From: Corylus avellana
Lineage: Eukaryota > Streptophyta > Magnoliopsida > Fagales > Betulaceae
NCBI RefSeq assembly: GCF_901000735.1
Contig: NC_081547.1
Coordinates: forward strand, 8,352,193-8,416,192
Reading direction: 5' to 3'
DNA: 64,000 bases
The notes beneath the pieces are model-generated. The model was not told the origin of the DNA and ran no database searches. It was given only the letters and a program-made list of their open reading frames with translations. Each line of letters starts with the position of its first letter. Within the stretch, counting starts at the first letter, position 1. Made by a program: the position numbers and the translations under genes. Shown here in pieces: positions 34,116-46,655 of this stretch.

Positions 34116-36262
34116 TTATATACTAATGTTATCCAAACATTCAATTGATAGAAAAAAGTATTTTTTAACATGTTTTACTAAATGCATATGCGATTTTAAT
34201 AAGTAACGATTTCAAAAACGTAATTTTTAAAATCGCACTTACTAAACAGACCCTAAATGTTTTTTCCCTCACATTTCTAACAAACTGTGAATCATAAATA
34301 CTGTGATTTTTCTAGATTAATTACTGCAAACTTTTCTAAAAACCAATTGTCTCCATCAATTCTCGCATCAATTGTGATACTCCATGGCAAGCATGCTAAT
34401 AACTTGGAATGCACCAAACAAAGATTTCAACCAAAAAAAAAAAAAAATCAAAAAGTGTAGGTTACGTGAAAGAATTTGGGAAGTCCTGTTTTGGTTAACT
34501 TACCAAATAACATAGTAGTTCATTTGTATTTATAGCTGAAGTGCAGAGAGTCTTTTACAATGAGTTTAGAGAAGTAAAGCAACAAAAAAGAAAAGCTTAG
34601 AAAGCTCTTTACATAAAGTGATACACGTAAATGCAAAGAAAGAAAGTGAAGGGATATATACTAGTGTATATATCCAACCATTGCTTTAAAGCAATAACTT
34701 AATGTGAGTTCCCACCACCTGAATGACAGCCACTCTTAAATACCTTCCATTATCAAATTTTCTAAAAATAAAAACATACATATACTAATTTTGAAATATT
34801 CTAGGAGTCCCAAATTGGTTCCTAGATAAAAATTAAAAGGCCATGGTCCATTAGGGATAAGGTTTATGGGGGATGGGATTTCTAATGTAGTTAAGCTTGG
34901 GGATGATTAGAATGATAGGTGTGAGTGTGGGGATTTTATTCCTCCCTAGTACTGAGACTTCCATGGGTGGGTTAGATTTTGTTTTTGTTCTAGGGATCAA
35001 GTCCATCTCTGACGTAAGGGTCGTGAGAGTGGCTGTGAGAAGACCAACTATGCAAGACTTTAACACGTCTTCTATTGGGCATTGACTTTTGGGGGAGATG
35101 GGTTGATCTCTAAAGCCATTTTATCTGGGTCTTATCATCTTAACCCATTTGAGGAAAAAATTGTAAGATTATGAGAGTAATTGGAAGGTGGTTTTCTTGA
35201 TCCAATAGGTGTTTTGTAATGGTTGAATGATTTATAAATAGAAATGAGAAAGTTGAATTTTTTTGGGCTTTTTGAGAAAGCCCGCCCGTCTACGATTCTT
35301 GAATTTGATTAGTAACAAATTTCATGCCTTTTTATTCTTTATAATATTTATTAATCCCATCTGACTCAACTAATTAGTGATTACCCTATAATGTAGCCCA
35401 TTTAACACAACTATTAACAATATCTATACAGAATTCTAACTAATAATCAATATATTGGACTTTACCGAATAGTTTTCAACTGGACCTATTTTAACTGGGC
35501 CTTTGAAACATAGCCCAGCCCATTATTACCCTTTCTTCTTCTGCATTCTTCTCTAAACTTTGTCTCTCCTTTCAAGTTTAAAAGTTTGTTTGGAATTGTG
35601 TTTGAGAAATAAAGCTTTTAAGTCAAAAAGAGCTTTTTGACAAAAGCTTTATTATTAAGCTTTGTCAAAAGTACGTTTTAACTATTTTTAAGCTTTTTGG
35701 GCCATTAAAAGCGCTTTTAATTTTTTACCAAATGAATACTTTTTTCTTCAAAAAGATTTTTTGAGTGTTAAAAGTACTTTTAAGTTCTTCAAACGCAATC
35801 TCAAACAGGCACTAAAGCAACCCATTGATTTATGCTACCAACAAGCATTCCTTATTAACTTTGGTTTCCCTATATGCTATAGATTTTCGTCGGTGTGAGT
35901 TTCATGCATCACATAATTTATTAAAGAGTAATATGTAGACTCACTAGTTTACGTACTTTTTTCATGCTTATATGTAGAGCTTTTAAAACTACTATTGAAT
36001 GAAACTATTGAATATGAGATTAATCTTTAATGGCTTTTAATTCTACAATAATTTTAAACATTTTTCTACTTTAACTAAATATTATTTTTTACTAGTGAAA
36101 CAAACTACCATAAAACTAACTACCAGGAAACTAACTTTAATGCCCAACTGGTATGGCATATCATAATGTTGTACATGAATGCATTCAATTCATTAAGTGA
36201 TGGCAATCAATTAAGAATAATGCTACACTTATACTTTTTACACAATTTTTCATACCCATAGA
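34116..36262. other. Spacer of D2 copy 2
   Basis: Non-coding counterpart of 25122-27250. It contains the AAAGCTTTT-rich MITE-like element at about 35580-35820. Overlapping frames at 34851-35085 on both strands have no family features and are not called as genes. Confidence 0.6.
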
Positions 36263-36845
36263 AGGAGAGCACTGCATAGTCACTAAGACGACGACCATAA
36301 TGAGGGGTCAAGTCTTCCTTTAAAGTGAAACGATTAGTAAATGCAATTCATTTCATTGTTGGTGCAAGGTTCATGCATCACATACTCTCCATGGAATATG
36401 CATTTCATCTGGATGAAATCCAAAAAAGGTGGGATTAACATTTTCCTTATGGGTAAATGTTAAACTTACTCTCACTTTTTTACACCCACTTTTGTGGCTT
36501 TTAAAATTATCATTGGATACCAATTACTAATGGTTATTTTAAAAGCCACCTATGGTTGTGGAGAAATGAAGTTAGGAAAGTGGATGCATGTATCATGTAT
36601 GTGTAGCATTACTCTTGCTTTTTTCAAAATTACTATAAGATCTGTGGACCTACAAATCCAATGATAATTTAAATAAAAAAAAAAAGAAAAAAAAAAAAGA
36701 ATGGAAGAATGATCATGGGAGGATGTATAGCATGTCTCCCAAATAATACATGTGTGTAAATATAGGCAAAAAATTGGCGGGTCTAGCATGGGCGGGAGGT
36801 AGTGGCTGTGCTAGGAGGGTTTATTTATTTATTTATTCTTTTAGA

Positions 36846-38582
36846 GTGAAAGAAAGGTTGGATCATGTGTTTTGCTCACATATGTTTTTTTTTTTTTTTG
36901 GTTTCAAGCTGACATGTTGACTTTTCATTTGAGGATACAAAGATCTTGATTTGTACCACAACCACATATAAGTTATGTTATATTATTACTATTGTTCAAT
37001 CAATAATTCGACAGTGAAAAAAAGAATTTATTATTACATGCAAAAGGACGCGGGGCAAGGTTCAGGATTTTTTTTCCTGATCAGATGCAGACAAGATCTG
37101 TATTCATTCCCCAAAGCCAGAGGAGAAGGAGAGGAAAAGAAAATTTTAATTTAGGCTCTATTTATTTTCAACTAAAATGTCTTTTGAAAATGTTTTTTTA
37201 TTTTTCAGTATTTGTTATAGTTGAAAATTATCGTCAAATTGAAAATATTGACTAAAAAAAACCTTTTTTTTTTAATTTATGTAAAATAGTTTCTCTTTCT
37301 TAAAATAGTAAATTATTTTTCGAATTTGAACATTTTTTTATACACTCTTTCGCAATTCATTCTCTACTGCCATTGGAATCCACCATAAGTCATCGGATTT
37401 TCCCAAAATTCATTGCCAACAGCCAGTTACCGCCACTAGAGGTTGTCAGAATCTACCGACGTGTTCACCAAAAGTTGCAAAGCATTCTCTGCTATCACTA
37501 ATTTGTATGAGTCAAATGCCAACATTTTTTTAAGGGCATTAATTTTTTAGAAAAATAATTTTATTGAAAATATTTTCTGAAGCCTTAATTTGCAAAGGAA
37601 GATAAGAGGGAATGGAGTTGCCAGCCACACTTGTTCCGTTGGTTAGATGGATGAGAAGTAGAGTCGTCATCTTCTCTCCCGATTGAATCAATTGATACAA
37701 AATGGGGAGAATGAAAACATAAAAGTGAAAAAGACTCACTTATAACAAGTCAACTTTTCAAAAGGAGAGGCCTCTTGCCAACCTCACTGGTAAAAGTCTA
37801 CAACTGCGTATGGGTTCTCTACGACAGTAAAATTTAACAATTTTATAGGTGAATGTGTGAGTCCATGGCTCAAAGTAAAAATATTTTGACTTTTGTAGTG
37901 TGTGAAGTGAGCCCATTTTTTCCTTTAAAATTCATCTCTCTACAATTTTGTAAAGCAGCTATCACAATGCATAGTTTTCATAAGACTAAAAAACGAATTA
38001 TGAAGTCAATTATTAATTAATTGCATTTAAAAAAAATACTAATTAATTGATTTTACTCTGGTGTTACAGTTGCATGGTATCATAATCCTTTGCTTTGAAG
38101 AATATTGGATTTTAAGAGATAACATAGTCAATGATCATACAAGAGATAATTAACTTAGTTAGCTAGTAGGATTTTGTCAATAGATTTAGTTACTTGGTTC
38201 TATCCAAGTCCATTTTGACTATGCTACTTATTGCAGAGGATGAATGCCAGGCAAAATTTCAACCAATAGTTGGCTCTCATTTTCGGCCCATTTATGTTCG
38301 GCCTTTGTGATATTACTTAAAACTCAGGCCCATTTCAGCCCATAGTTAACTTTCATTTTTACGTATAGTTGGCCTATTGTTATTTAAGGCGCATTTCCGA
38401 TCATCGTCGTCAACCACCCTCTTGTTACTACTGTCAATCACAGTTAAAGAGAAATATCAAACTAAAGCTTACTGAAAATTCATGAATTAAGTAAGAACAC
38501 AATATAACCCTTTAAAGCTTTATCATATACATCTAAGTCATAGACCGAACCACATAAAATGTTTTATATTTATTTTATTGTC
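36846..38582. other. Non-coding spacer within D3 copy 1
   Basis: AT-rich with poly-T runs. The minus-strand frame at 37539-37739 and its counterpart at 53536-53748 are conserved only because the block is duplicated. No domain can be recognised. Counterpart: about 52827-54560. Confidence 0.5.
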
Positions 38583-40010
38583 TGTTACGAGTAGTCATTG
38601 TTAGGTAGTGGATCTGTTATGAAGTATTATCAATTTAGATATTTAGTTCATTAATGTTTTATAGTTGTTTTTTTTTTTTTATTTTAATATTGTTGTGTGT
38701 ATAGGACTCTTATGTTATGTTTATCTCTTTTATCTTGTTATTTGTTATTTGGATATGATTAGATTTATCTATTTTAAATGGAAGTCCTATCTCATGTGGG
38801 ACTCTATTTTCTATTGTCTTTAAATACTACATTATTTATAAATAAGGAAATCAATCAAGTAAATTATTCAAACTCTGTGTTTGTAGGAGTTGAGAGCACC
38901 TCGAATTGCTCATAGGAGGTTTAGGATTCCTCGAAAATCCCACCATATCAATCTTTCTACTTAGTTCTCATCACATTACGTAAGTACGTAACAAAGTTCA
39001 AGCCAACTCTCCGTAACCCACCGCTTCAAGTTACAGAGGATTGTCTATATCAATGTGTTGGTCTAGTGCATGAACTCCAAAGAAAAGTGGAAAAATTCCA
39101 AAGAAAAATGGAAGTGCATGAACTCCAAAGAAAAGTGGAAGAATTCCAAAGAAAAATGGACAAGTCGTTTGACAGATTCGAGAGCACTTTAGCAGAAATA
39201 AAAAATGAACGCCTACGTGAGCAGCAACAAACGATGTTGCGGGTGCAAAAGCTGCATGCCCCACACCGCCACTACCACCACAACAACGCCAAAACTCAGC
39301 CGTCATGTTCAAAAATCCGACCACACCACCGTCATCACATCGAAGTTCCACCACCAAAAATTCATGCACATTTCAGTCCACCAGCAAACACAATTTCACC
39401 ATACCAAACCGGTCTTTAGTAGGACAAACCCTATCAGGTTCTCATTTCACAACAGAGACAAAAAATTTGGTGATTAATGCAACCTGGTTTTGTGCTTCGC
39501 CAGAAAAAAAAGAAAAAGAAGATTGCCTTCTTTGTTTGGTTTAGGAAGAAACGAAGAAAAAAAGAAGAAGAAGGTGAGTCAAAGGAGAACGAAAAAGATT
39601 TTCACCACAAGATTTTTACGACCTTGAGGACAAGGTCGATTCAAAGAGGGATGGAATGTTATGGGTAGTCATTGTTAGGTAGTGGGTCTGTTATGAAATA
39701 TTATCAATTAGGTTATTTAGTTCATTAATGTTTTATAGTTGTTTTATTATTTTAATATTGTTGTATGTGTAGGACTCTTATGTTATGTTTATTTCTTATA
39801 TATTGTTATTTGTTATTTGGGTATGATTAGATATATCTATTTTAAATGGAAGTCCTATCTCATGTGGGATTCTATTTTCTATTGTCTTTAAATAGTGCAT
39901 TATTTATGAATAAGAAAATCAATCAAGTAAATTATTTAAACCCTGTGTTTGTAGGAGTTGAGAGCACCTTGAATTGCTCATAGGAAGTTTAGGATTGCTC
40001 GAAAATCCTA
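38583..40010 (+). mobile_element. Short Gypsy-like LTR element (internally deleted)
   Basis: Two direct repeats of about 355 bp (38583-38942 and 39657-40010) both start TGTTA. The interior of about 715 bp has a gag-like start, then ends in a purine tract (AAAGAGGGATGGAA) directly before the second LTR. The stretch 'gaccttgaggacaaggtcga' just upstream is the familiar 3' end of plant Gypsy polyproteins. Protease, reverse transcriptase and integrase are absent, so it is a deletion derivative resembling a TRIM or LARD. D3 copy 2 lacks it. A 5-bp target duplication was not clear. Confidence 0.75.
39066..39419 (+). CDS. Gag-like open frame with a duplicated coiled-coil heptad block
   Basis: The start MHELQRKVEKFQRKMEV is followed immediately by a near copy, HELQRKVEEFQRKM, then DKSFDRFESTLAEI. 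A 48-bp tandem duplication is visible in the DNA. Charged heptads and the position after the 5' LTR fit the N-terminus of a Gypsy gag. Beyond about residue 60 it turns into His/Pro/Thr-rich sequence and is probably out of frame. It is a remnant rather than a host gene. Confidence 0.45.
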   Translation: MHELQRKVEKFQRKMEVHELQRKVEEFQRKMDKSFDRFESTLAEIKNERLREQQQTMLRVQKLHAPHRHYHHNNAKTQPSCSKIRPHHRHHIEVPPPKIHAHFSPPANTISPYQTGL

Positions 40011-40025
40011 TAGCTTTATATTTTT

Positions 40026-40793
40026 GGGTTAAATACTAAATACTCTCTAGGGTTTCACAACTTTATTTTTTCCCTCCTAGGGTTTGATTTTTATCACAGA
40101 AGGTCTCTGTAGTTTTGATAATAGACCAAATTAGTCTTCCGTTAGTTGACCTAACAGAATTCCACGTGAACCAATCAAGTGTTGACACGTGGCACCTATT
40201 TAATTTTTTTTAAAATTTTTAAAAAAATCTATTTAAAAACAAAAAAACAAAAAAACAAAAAACAAAATAAAAAAGAGGAAAAAAAATTGGGGGGTGGCCG
40301 AAACCACCCCCAATGGGTACTGGGGGTGGCTTGGCCACACCCATGGAGCCTAGGGGGTGGTTTCGGCCACCCCCTTTGGCACCAACAGGGTGGCTCGGCC
40401 ACCCCCTTGGAGCCAAGGGCTCCGGCCAGATGGGGGTGGCCAAGCCACCCCCATGGCCAAAGGGGCTGGTCGAGCCACGCCCAAATGGCCAAGGGGGTGA
40501 CTCGGCCACCCCCAATTTTTTTTCCTTTTCTTTTTGTTGTGTTTTTTTTTTTTTTTTTTTTTTAAAAAAATACATATGTTTTTAATTTAAAAAAAATTAA
40601 AAAATTAAATTGGTGGCACGTGTCAACACCTGATTGGTAAATGTGGAATTCCGTTAAGTCAACTAACGGTCAACTGACGGAGGATTAACTTGGTCTATTA
40701 TCAAAACCACAGGGACCTCATGTGATAAAAATCAAACCCTAGGGAGAAAAAAATAAAGTTGTGAAACCCTAAGGGGTATTTAGTATTTAATCC
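40026..40793. mobile_element. Foldback MULE-type element with 9-bp target duplication
   Basis: Long terminal inverted repeats of about 180 bp start GGGTTAAATACTAAATAC on the left and, inverted, GGATTAAATACTAAATAC on the right. TATATTTTT is present on both sides (40017-40025 and 40794-40802). D3 copy 2 has a single TATATTTTT at 54569-54577 with no insert. A 9-bp duplication and long inverted repeats are the signature of Mutator-like elements. The core (about 40290-40515) is a GC-rich array of GGGGGTGGC/GCCACCCCC motifs in both orientations. No transposase. Open frames at 40179-40585 on both strands are artefacts. Confidence 0.88.
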
Positions 40794-40802
40794 TATATTT
40801 TT

Positions 40803-41559
40803 ATATGTTTATGATTTTTTTTCAATAACTATGTTCTATGACATAAATGGTTGGGGAAATATATTATTGGGCGTACAGCTTTCCCTAGGTAGCCGTAGCT
40901 ACTTCAATGAAGCGGAAAAGGCTTGTTATTCATTTCTTTTAACCGTCAAGAGGTATTATTGTATGCGTTATGATTCCCCAGTGTAGCATCACTAGCATGT
41001 AAGTTTTTCATGGGCCGTGTTGGCAGAGGTATTATTGTATTTTCTGTTGATATCTTGGGCCAAAATTTTAGAACTGCTTGGGTTGGGCCAATTACCGTGA
41101 CTCAGTTCAAGAGAAACACAGCTCAAAATTCTAAGATCATGAGGTAAAAGTGATTGGAATTATTATTATTGTTTTTGGAAGAGAGATTATGATGCAGGAG
41201 AGTCATGTTTAGATGAGTTCTCAAATATTAAATTAATAGTATTAAAATATTTTGACAGAAAATATCTGAACAAATATCTGAAAATATTGGAATATTTTGT
41301 ATTTTTATATTTTATTTTTCTCTCAATATTTTGCTTGAAAAATACTAAAAAATTCGCCTATATAAATGCATCTAATTTTTTGAGTATCAATAAAATTTTA
41401 AGTTATTACCCCTCTTTCTCTTCTATAACCCTTAGTTTCTTTTACAAACTTCAATTTTTAATTGTTGCTTACTTTCATATCTTTTCAGAACAATTGTAGA
41501 TCTATTTGAAATCAACTGAGATATTCAAGCACTTACTCCCACTAACAGGATAGCCAGTA
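40803..41559. other. Spacer and possible degenerate LTR
   Basis: Shared with copy 2 (about 54578-55340). At about 41250-41480 a TATATAAATGCATC box is followed by 'gagtatcaataaaatttta', a layout like an LTR promoter and polyadenylation region. No partner LTR was identified. Confidence 0.35.
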
Positions 41560-42472
41560 TATACTTCATTGACTCTGCCAATTGCCATTACTTTAAGGCT
41601 GCTAATCTAGACACAAAATTTCTCTAAACCATCATTAGAAACATATGAGGCCTTACACAAACTACTTTTCCAATTATATGAATCCCCCTGTCTTGTCTTA
41701 TTTTGGTGGAGATCCCACTATTTGATTTTTACCTTCCACTTCTTTTCCATTTCGGACAAGATATCACTGCTCTTGTCCGTATGTTCCACCCAATACATCT
41801 CTCGTGGGCACTACCAAGCAAGAAGATGTCACAATTACAACCAAGAAGAGCACCACTACAAGCTTCATTTAGCTATGATTTTGTTACGAGCTTAGTGTCC
41901 CACATAGGCTAAGTCTAATTTTAACTATGTGTATATAAGCTCTTTAACACCTTTCTCTTGTAAACTGATTTTTAATAGTGAATTCTAACTAAAGTTTATG
42001 ACAGGTTTGTGCATACCTAATCATGCCAACTCTTTATATAGAGAGATACATATGCAGTTGGTATTAAAAGTTGAGAGAAATTTTGTGTCGGCATTAGTAG
42101 CCTTAATAGGGAAGTTCCACTTTTTAAGGGGAAGAATGGCATTGGTAAAGTCAATGAAGTATATAATAGATATCCGGAATTCATATAATTGGAAAAAATT
42201 GTTTGTTTGAGGACGAATATGTTTCTAATAATGGTTGAGAGAAATTCTATGTCGACATTAGTAGCCTTAATAGGGAAGTTCCACTTTTTAAGTGGGAGGA
42301 ATGGCATTGGAGTCAATGAAGTATATATATAATGGATATCATGATTCATATAACTGGAAAAAAAATAGTTTGTATAAGGACAAATATGTTTATAATGAAG
42401 TTCCACTTCTTAAGTGGGAGGAATGACATTGGCAAAGTCAATGAAGTATATAATGGATATCGTGTCACTGGT
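41560..42472. repeat. Foldback array of ~130-bp units
   Basis: One plus-orientation unit at about 41560-41700 ('ttcattgactctgcc...tatgaatcc') is followed by three head-to-tail units in inverse orientation between about 42040 and 42470, each with 'aagttccactttttaagtgg' and 'aatggcattgg'. A further plus-orientation unit lies at about 48590-48830, on the far side of the Copia element. Counterparts in copy 2 are about 55340-56205 and 62490-62710. The minus-strand frame at 42017-42406 translates this repeat and is not a gene. Confidence 0.65.
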
Positions 42473-43865
42473 GTAACGCCCTAAAATATAATTAACTGGT
42501 AATTATTTTCTGGTATGATGTCATTGCCAACTTACTTGTCAACAATGCTATCGATTCCAATGGAAGTCAACAACCAAGATCATGAGGTAAAAGTGAAGGA
42601 AGAAGAACCATTGATATTTTATTTTTTTGAGAGAGAGATTATGATGGACGAGAATCAGTAGCTGAATTGTTAAATACTTAATTAATGAAAAAAAATTAGG
42701 TATAATATTTGAAAATTATTTCTTGATAAATGTTTGGTTTCCATCTCTTGGCCATTTTCGTAAAAAGATGGGTAAATCTATTGTTCAATCTGTAAAACCC
42801 ACAGATTCAATAGTCAATTCAAAATGATCGTGCCGAACGTAAACACAAGCACATCTTAGACACTATTAGGGCTTTGCTCCTTTCTGCTTCTACCCCTGAA
42901 CACTTTTGGGGAGAAGTAACTCTTACCGCTGTTTACACCATTAATAAGGTTCCGTCTCCCTCTACTTTAAATACGTCCCCCTATGAACTCCTGTATGGTT
43001 TTCCTCCCGATTACCAATCCCTCTATATCTTCGGTTGGGTCTGTTTCGTGCTTCTTCCACCTCATGAACGCATGAAATTAGAACCTCGTTCTCGCCTATG
43101 TTGTTTTCTTGAGTATGGCATTGAACATAAACGATATCGTTGTTATGATCCTATTTCCAAACGGCTCTGCATCTCGCGGCATGTCACTTTTTGAGAACAT
43201 TAGTTCTTTAGTGGTATGGAGTCTTTTCCTCCTAGTCCCTCTAGTTCTTCTCCTGTCTTCACTAATGTCTCGTTTGATTTGCTCCTCGAAACTACTGATT
43301 TTGATGTAGGGATGACAAGCTCTCTAGACGACATTACAACGGTCGACCGCAATGCCTATGTCCCACCTGTTGATCCATCTACTCTTGAGCCTGATCTCTC
43401 TATCCCTCGTCGTTCTACTAGGATAACAACTCTTCCTTCCCCATCTTCGTGATTATCACTGTTATTCTGCTCTTGCTACTTCACATGAACCTCACTCTTT
43501 CTGTGAGGCTCATACTAATCCTCTTTGGCAGAATGCTATGTCCGAAGAACTTAATGTTCTTTCCAAAACCCATACCTAGGACTTAGTTGATTCACCTTCA
43601 GGCAAAACTGCGATAAGGTGCAAATGAGAATACAAGATTAAGACAAAATCTGATGGGTCTGTTGAGCGATACAAGGCATGTCTTGTGGCTAATAGGTTTA
43701 ATCAGGAGTATGGCATTGATTATGAGACTTTTGCGTCAGTGGCTCACCTTACTTCTATTCGATCCCTCCTTACCGTAGCCTCAATGCGTCATTGGGATCT
43801 TTTCCAAATGGATGTGAAAAATGCATTTCTCAACGGTGATCTTAGCGAAGAAGTTTACATGCAGC

Positions 43866-45265
43866 TGTTGTGTAAATTTATTTAACTCGCAAGTGCACGA
43901 ATCGATTGTAGTTTAATGGATTGCAAGTGCGAGGTTAATCCCACAGAGAATTGTATTTTTGAAAGAACAATTTATATCTAAACTAATTAAATCCTAACTT
44001 AGTTCCAAAAGGGTTTTGAATTTTGGTTTTAAAAATTAAAAGACAAACATAAACTAATGAAAATAAACTAAGAGATAAAAGACTAAGGTTTTGGAATTCA
44101 CACTCATCGAATCATAACAACACACATCCATGTTTATCAATATTAATCTGAAGTTCTCACAATTAAAATCTTAGTTATGTTTTATTATGCTTCAACAGTT
44201 AATCAAAATCATCACATGTATCCATTCATTGCACAAATCACAAAATGAATCCAATATCAATTAAATCATTAGATGTATCCGTAAATCACAAAAGATATCC
44301 AATCTTAATTGAAACACCAAATGTATCAGTAGAACAAATCACAAGGGATATCCAATTATTTAGGCAAATAAAATCAAGCAATCAATTATGTGAAATTATC
44401 TTAAATCATCAAGTGTATCCTTGAATCACAACAAGATATCCACGAATCATGCCACATGTTGAAAAGAAGTAAAACAATTGAAATAATAAACCCAATAAAA
44501 TCAGATAAATAAAGACTTACATGAAAGTATTGATGTTCTTCATCGGTGAGGCTTCATCCTTAACCTTAGTTGGGAATTAGCTCCACATAAAAATAAAACC
44601 TAAACTAAAGAAAAACTAAACTAAAAGAAAAGCTGTGGATTACATTCTATCTCAAAAATTGTATCCCAAAACTAGTCTCTGGAATTGTATATCTTTTCTT
44701 GAATGCAAAGAAGTCTATTTAGAGGCTTAGGGAAGTACTAGAAGCCCTATTAAACCTAGATAATTCGGAGGTCTGTCCCATAGTCAAAATAGAAGTCTGA
44801 AATCGGAATAGGATTCGTCCAAATTTGTGTTCTTTTATTGTAGAGCGATTTTGGCATAGTAACCTTCCGAATTAGGAAAATCATATTTCACAACAAATTG
44901 TAGTATTTTGAGTTATCTTTCCAATGGCACTTGAATTACGTCAATCAGATATTTGACTAGAAAGTTATGGTCAAAATACTGAGATGTGTGCAAAATCTAA
45001 ATTTGAATCCAATCCGAAATTTTATCAAATCTAATCTTTAATCCGATTTAACCTTTTCTTGGATTTGGTTAAACTTAACCACATCATCTAGGTCTTCTCA
45101 AAGTATGCTTTCTTTCAAACTTTGCATTTTTTCCTTTAAAGCTGTAGTTTTTCTTGAATGACCTACAAAATACAAAACTAACACAAAATATTAAATAATG
45201 ACACAGCTAAAGGATTAACTAATGTAAATAAAGGGGTCCAAATATGCAATATTTGGCACTTATCA
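43866..45265. mobile_element. Solo LTR nested in Copia, copy 1 (1400 bp)
   Basis: Starts TGTTGTGTAAATTTATTTAA and ends GGCACTTATCA, with GCAGC on both sides (43861-43865 and 45266-45270), a 5-bp target duplication. Removing the insert rejoins the Copia frame between YMQ and RPPGYDHPP. The 'ctcgcaagtgcacgaatcg' motif near its start is common in large plant Gypsy (Tat/Ogre-like) LTRs; that assignment is from memory. No internal retrotransposon genes remain, as expected after LTR-LTR recombination. Confidence 0.88.
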
Positions 45266-46429
45266 GCAGCGTCCTCCTGGATATGATCATCCGCCTCACA
45301 AAGTTTGTCAACTTCGTCGGGCATTATATGGTCTGAAACAGGCTCCACGGGCTTGGTTTGCCAAATTCAGCTCCACTATTGCACAAATTGGGTTTGTTTC
45401 TAGCTCCTATGACTCTGCACTTTTTATCCAGCAAACAGATTCTGGTCTCATTATTCTCTTACTATATGTTGATGATATGATTATTATTGGTGATGATACT
45501 GTCGGTATTCCTAACCTTCAATAGTTTTTAAGTCAACAATTTGAGATTAAAGATTTGGGTTTTCTGAGCTACTTTCTTGGATTGGAAGTATCTTCTGACT
45601 CAGATGGTTACTAGTTTTCTCAAGCAAAATATGCTTCTGATCTCTTCCCACGAGTTGTCCTTACTGATTGTAAAATTGTTGATAGCCCTCTAGAGACAAA
45701 TATCAAACTTCAAGCCATTGATGGTAAGCTACATTCCGATGCCACTCTCTATCGACAGTTAGTTGGAAATCTCATCTATCTTACTGTGACACGACCGGAT
45801 CTTGCCTATGCGGTTCATTTTGTCAGTCAATTTATGACCGCACCACGCTCCGTTCATTATGCTGCTGTTCTTTGCATCCTTCATTATGTGAGGGGCACTT
45901 TGTTTCATGGGCTGCTTTCTCTTCCCACTCCTCATTAGACTTACATGTATATTTAGATGCTAATTGGCCAGGTGATCCCACTAATCGTTGTTCCACCACG
46001 GGTTATTATTTTTTACTTGGTGACTCTCTCATCTCCTGGTGTAGCAAGAAACAATCTGTCGTTGCTCGCTCTAGCACTGAAGCTGAGTATCGTGCCCTTA
46101 CTGACACCACCTCTGAGCTCCTCTGGCTCTGTTGGCTACTACATGATATGGGTGTTTCTCAGACCTCTAGCTCTCCTATCTTTTGTGACAATCGGAGTGC
46201 AATTCAGATTGCGCATAATGATATATTTCATGAACGCACTAAACACATTAAGATCGACTGCCATTTTGTGCGCCATCATCTTTTGCAGGGAACTCTCCGT
46301 CTTTGTCCTATTGCTTCTGCTGATTAGTTGGTCAATGTGCTCACCAAAGCACATCTACCTGGACAGTTCCGCGATCTTGTTTCCAAACTCAAGTTGGCAT
46401 CCACATTACCACCTTGAGTTTGAGGGGAA

Positions 46430-46655
46430 TCTTAGAATATATTCAGATTATATTCTGATATTCAGAATAATTGTTGATTGATTTATATTTCCCTATATAT
46501 ATATATATTATTTGATTATGTCCATTAACTCTTGATTGTATTTTCCTATTTTATCTGGCCTTATTCAACTATAAATAGGCCCTCTTATATACAGTTTAAT
46601 ACACACAAAAATACATTATTCGGCTTATTCTCATATTTCTCTAGTTATTTTAACA
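46430..46655 (+). mobile_element. Copia 3' LTR, copy 1 (226 bp)
   Basis: Begins TCTTAGAATATATTCAG after the polypurine tract (the usual TG start has become TC) and ends TTATTTTAACA. It contains a TATAAATAGG box near 46571. No matching 5' LTR was found upstream. Confidence 0.75.

Larger units (their letters stand above)
32637..36845. repeat. Duplicated block D2, copy 2
   Basis: Matches about 23593-27824. Here the sequence continues beyond the end of copy 1 (36846 onward) into block D3, showing that copy 1 stopped because of the gap. Confidence 0.9.
42735..46655 (+). mobile_element. Truncated Copia retrotransposon, copy 1 (split by a solo LTR)
   Basis: In order: integrase C-part (ERKHKHILDTIRALLLSAS, then YELLYGFPPDYQ, at 42822-43194), a linker with PRRSTRITTLPSP, the start of reverse transcriptase ([15 protein letters not shown]), a 1400-bp solo LTR, the rest of reverse transcriptase with catalytic YVDDMIIIG (near 45465), LKQAPRAWF, and RNase H (DANWPGDP, SSTEAEYRAL, HIKIDCHFV). 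A purine stretch TTGAGTTTGAGGGG precedes the 3' LTR at 46430. Gag, protease and the 5' LTR are missing. Several in-frame stops and a frameshift occur, identical in copy 2, so it was dead before the duplication. Confidence 0.9.

Noticed and set aside
38583..40010. 5-bp target duplication for the Gypsy-like element
   Set aside because: Left and right flanks do not give a matching 5-mer, and copy 2 differs around the site, so none is claimed.
40179..40585. Several Gly/Pro/His-rich open frames on both strands
   Set aside because: They translate the GGGGGTGGC core of the foldback MULE-type element, flanked by poly-A/T.
42017..42406. 129-residue minus-strand frame with internal repeats
   Set aside because: It is the translated ~130-bp foldback repeat. 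The counterpart in copy 2 is broken differently.
45957..46481. 174-residue hydrophobic plus-strand frame, also at 59857-60381
   Set aside because: It is a shifted frame of the Copia RNase H region, which reads correctly in 45872-46327.
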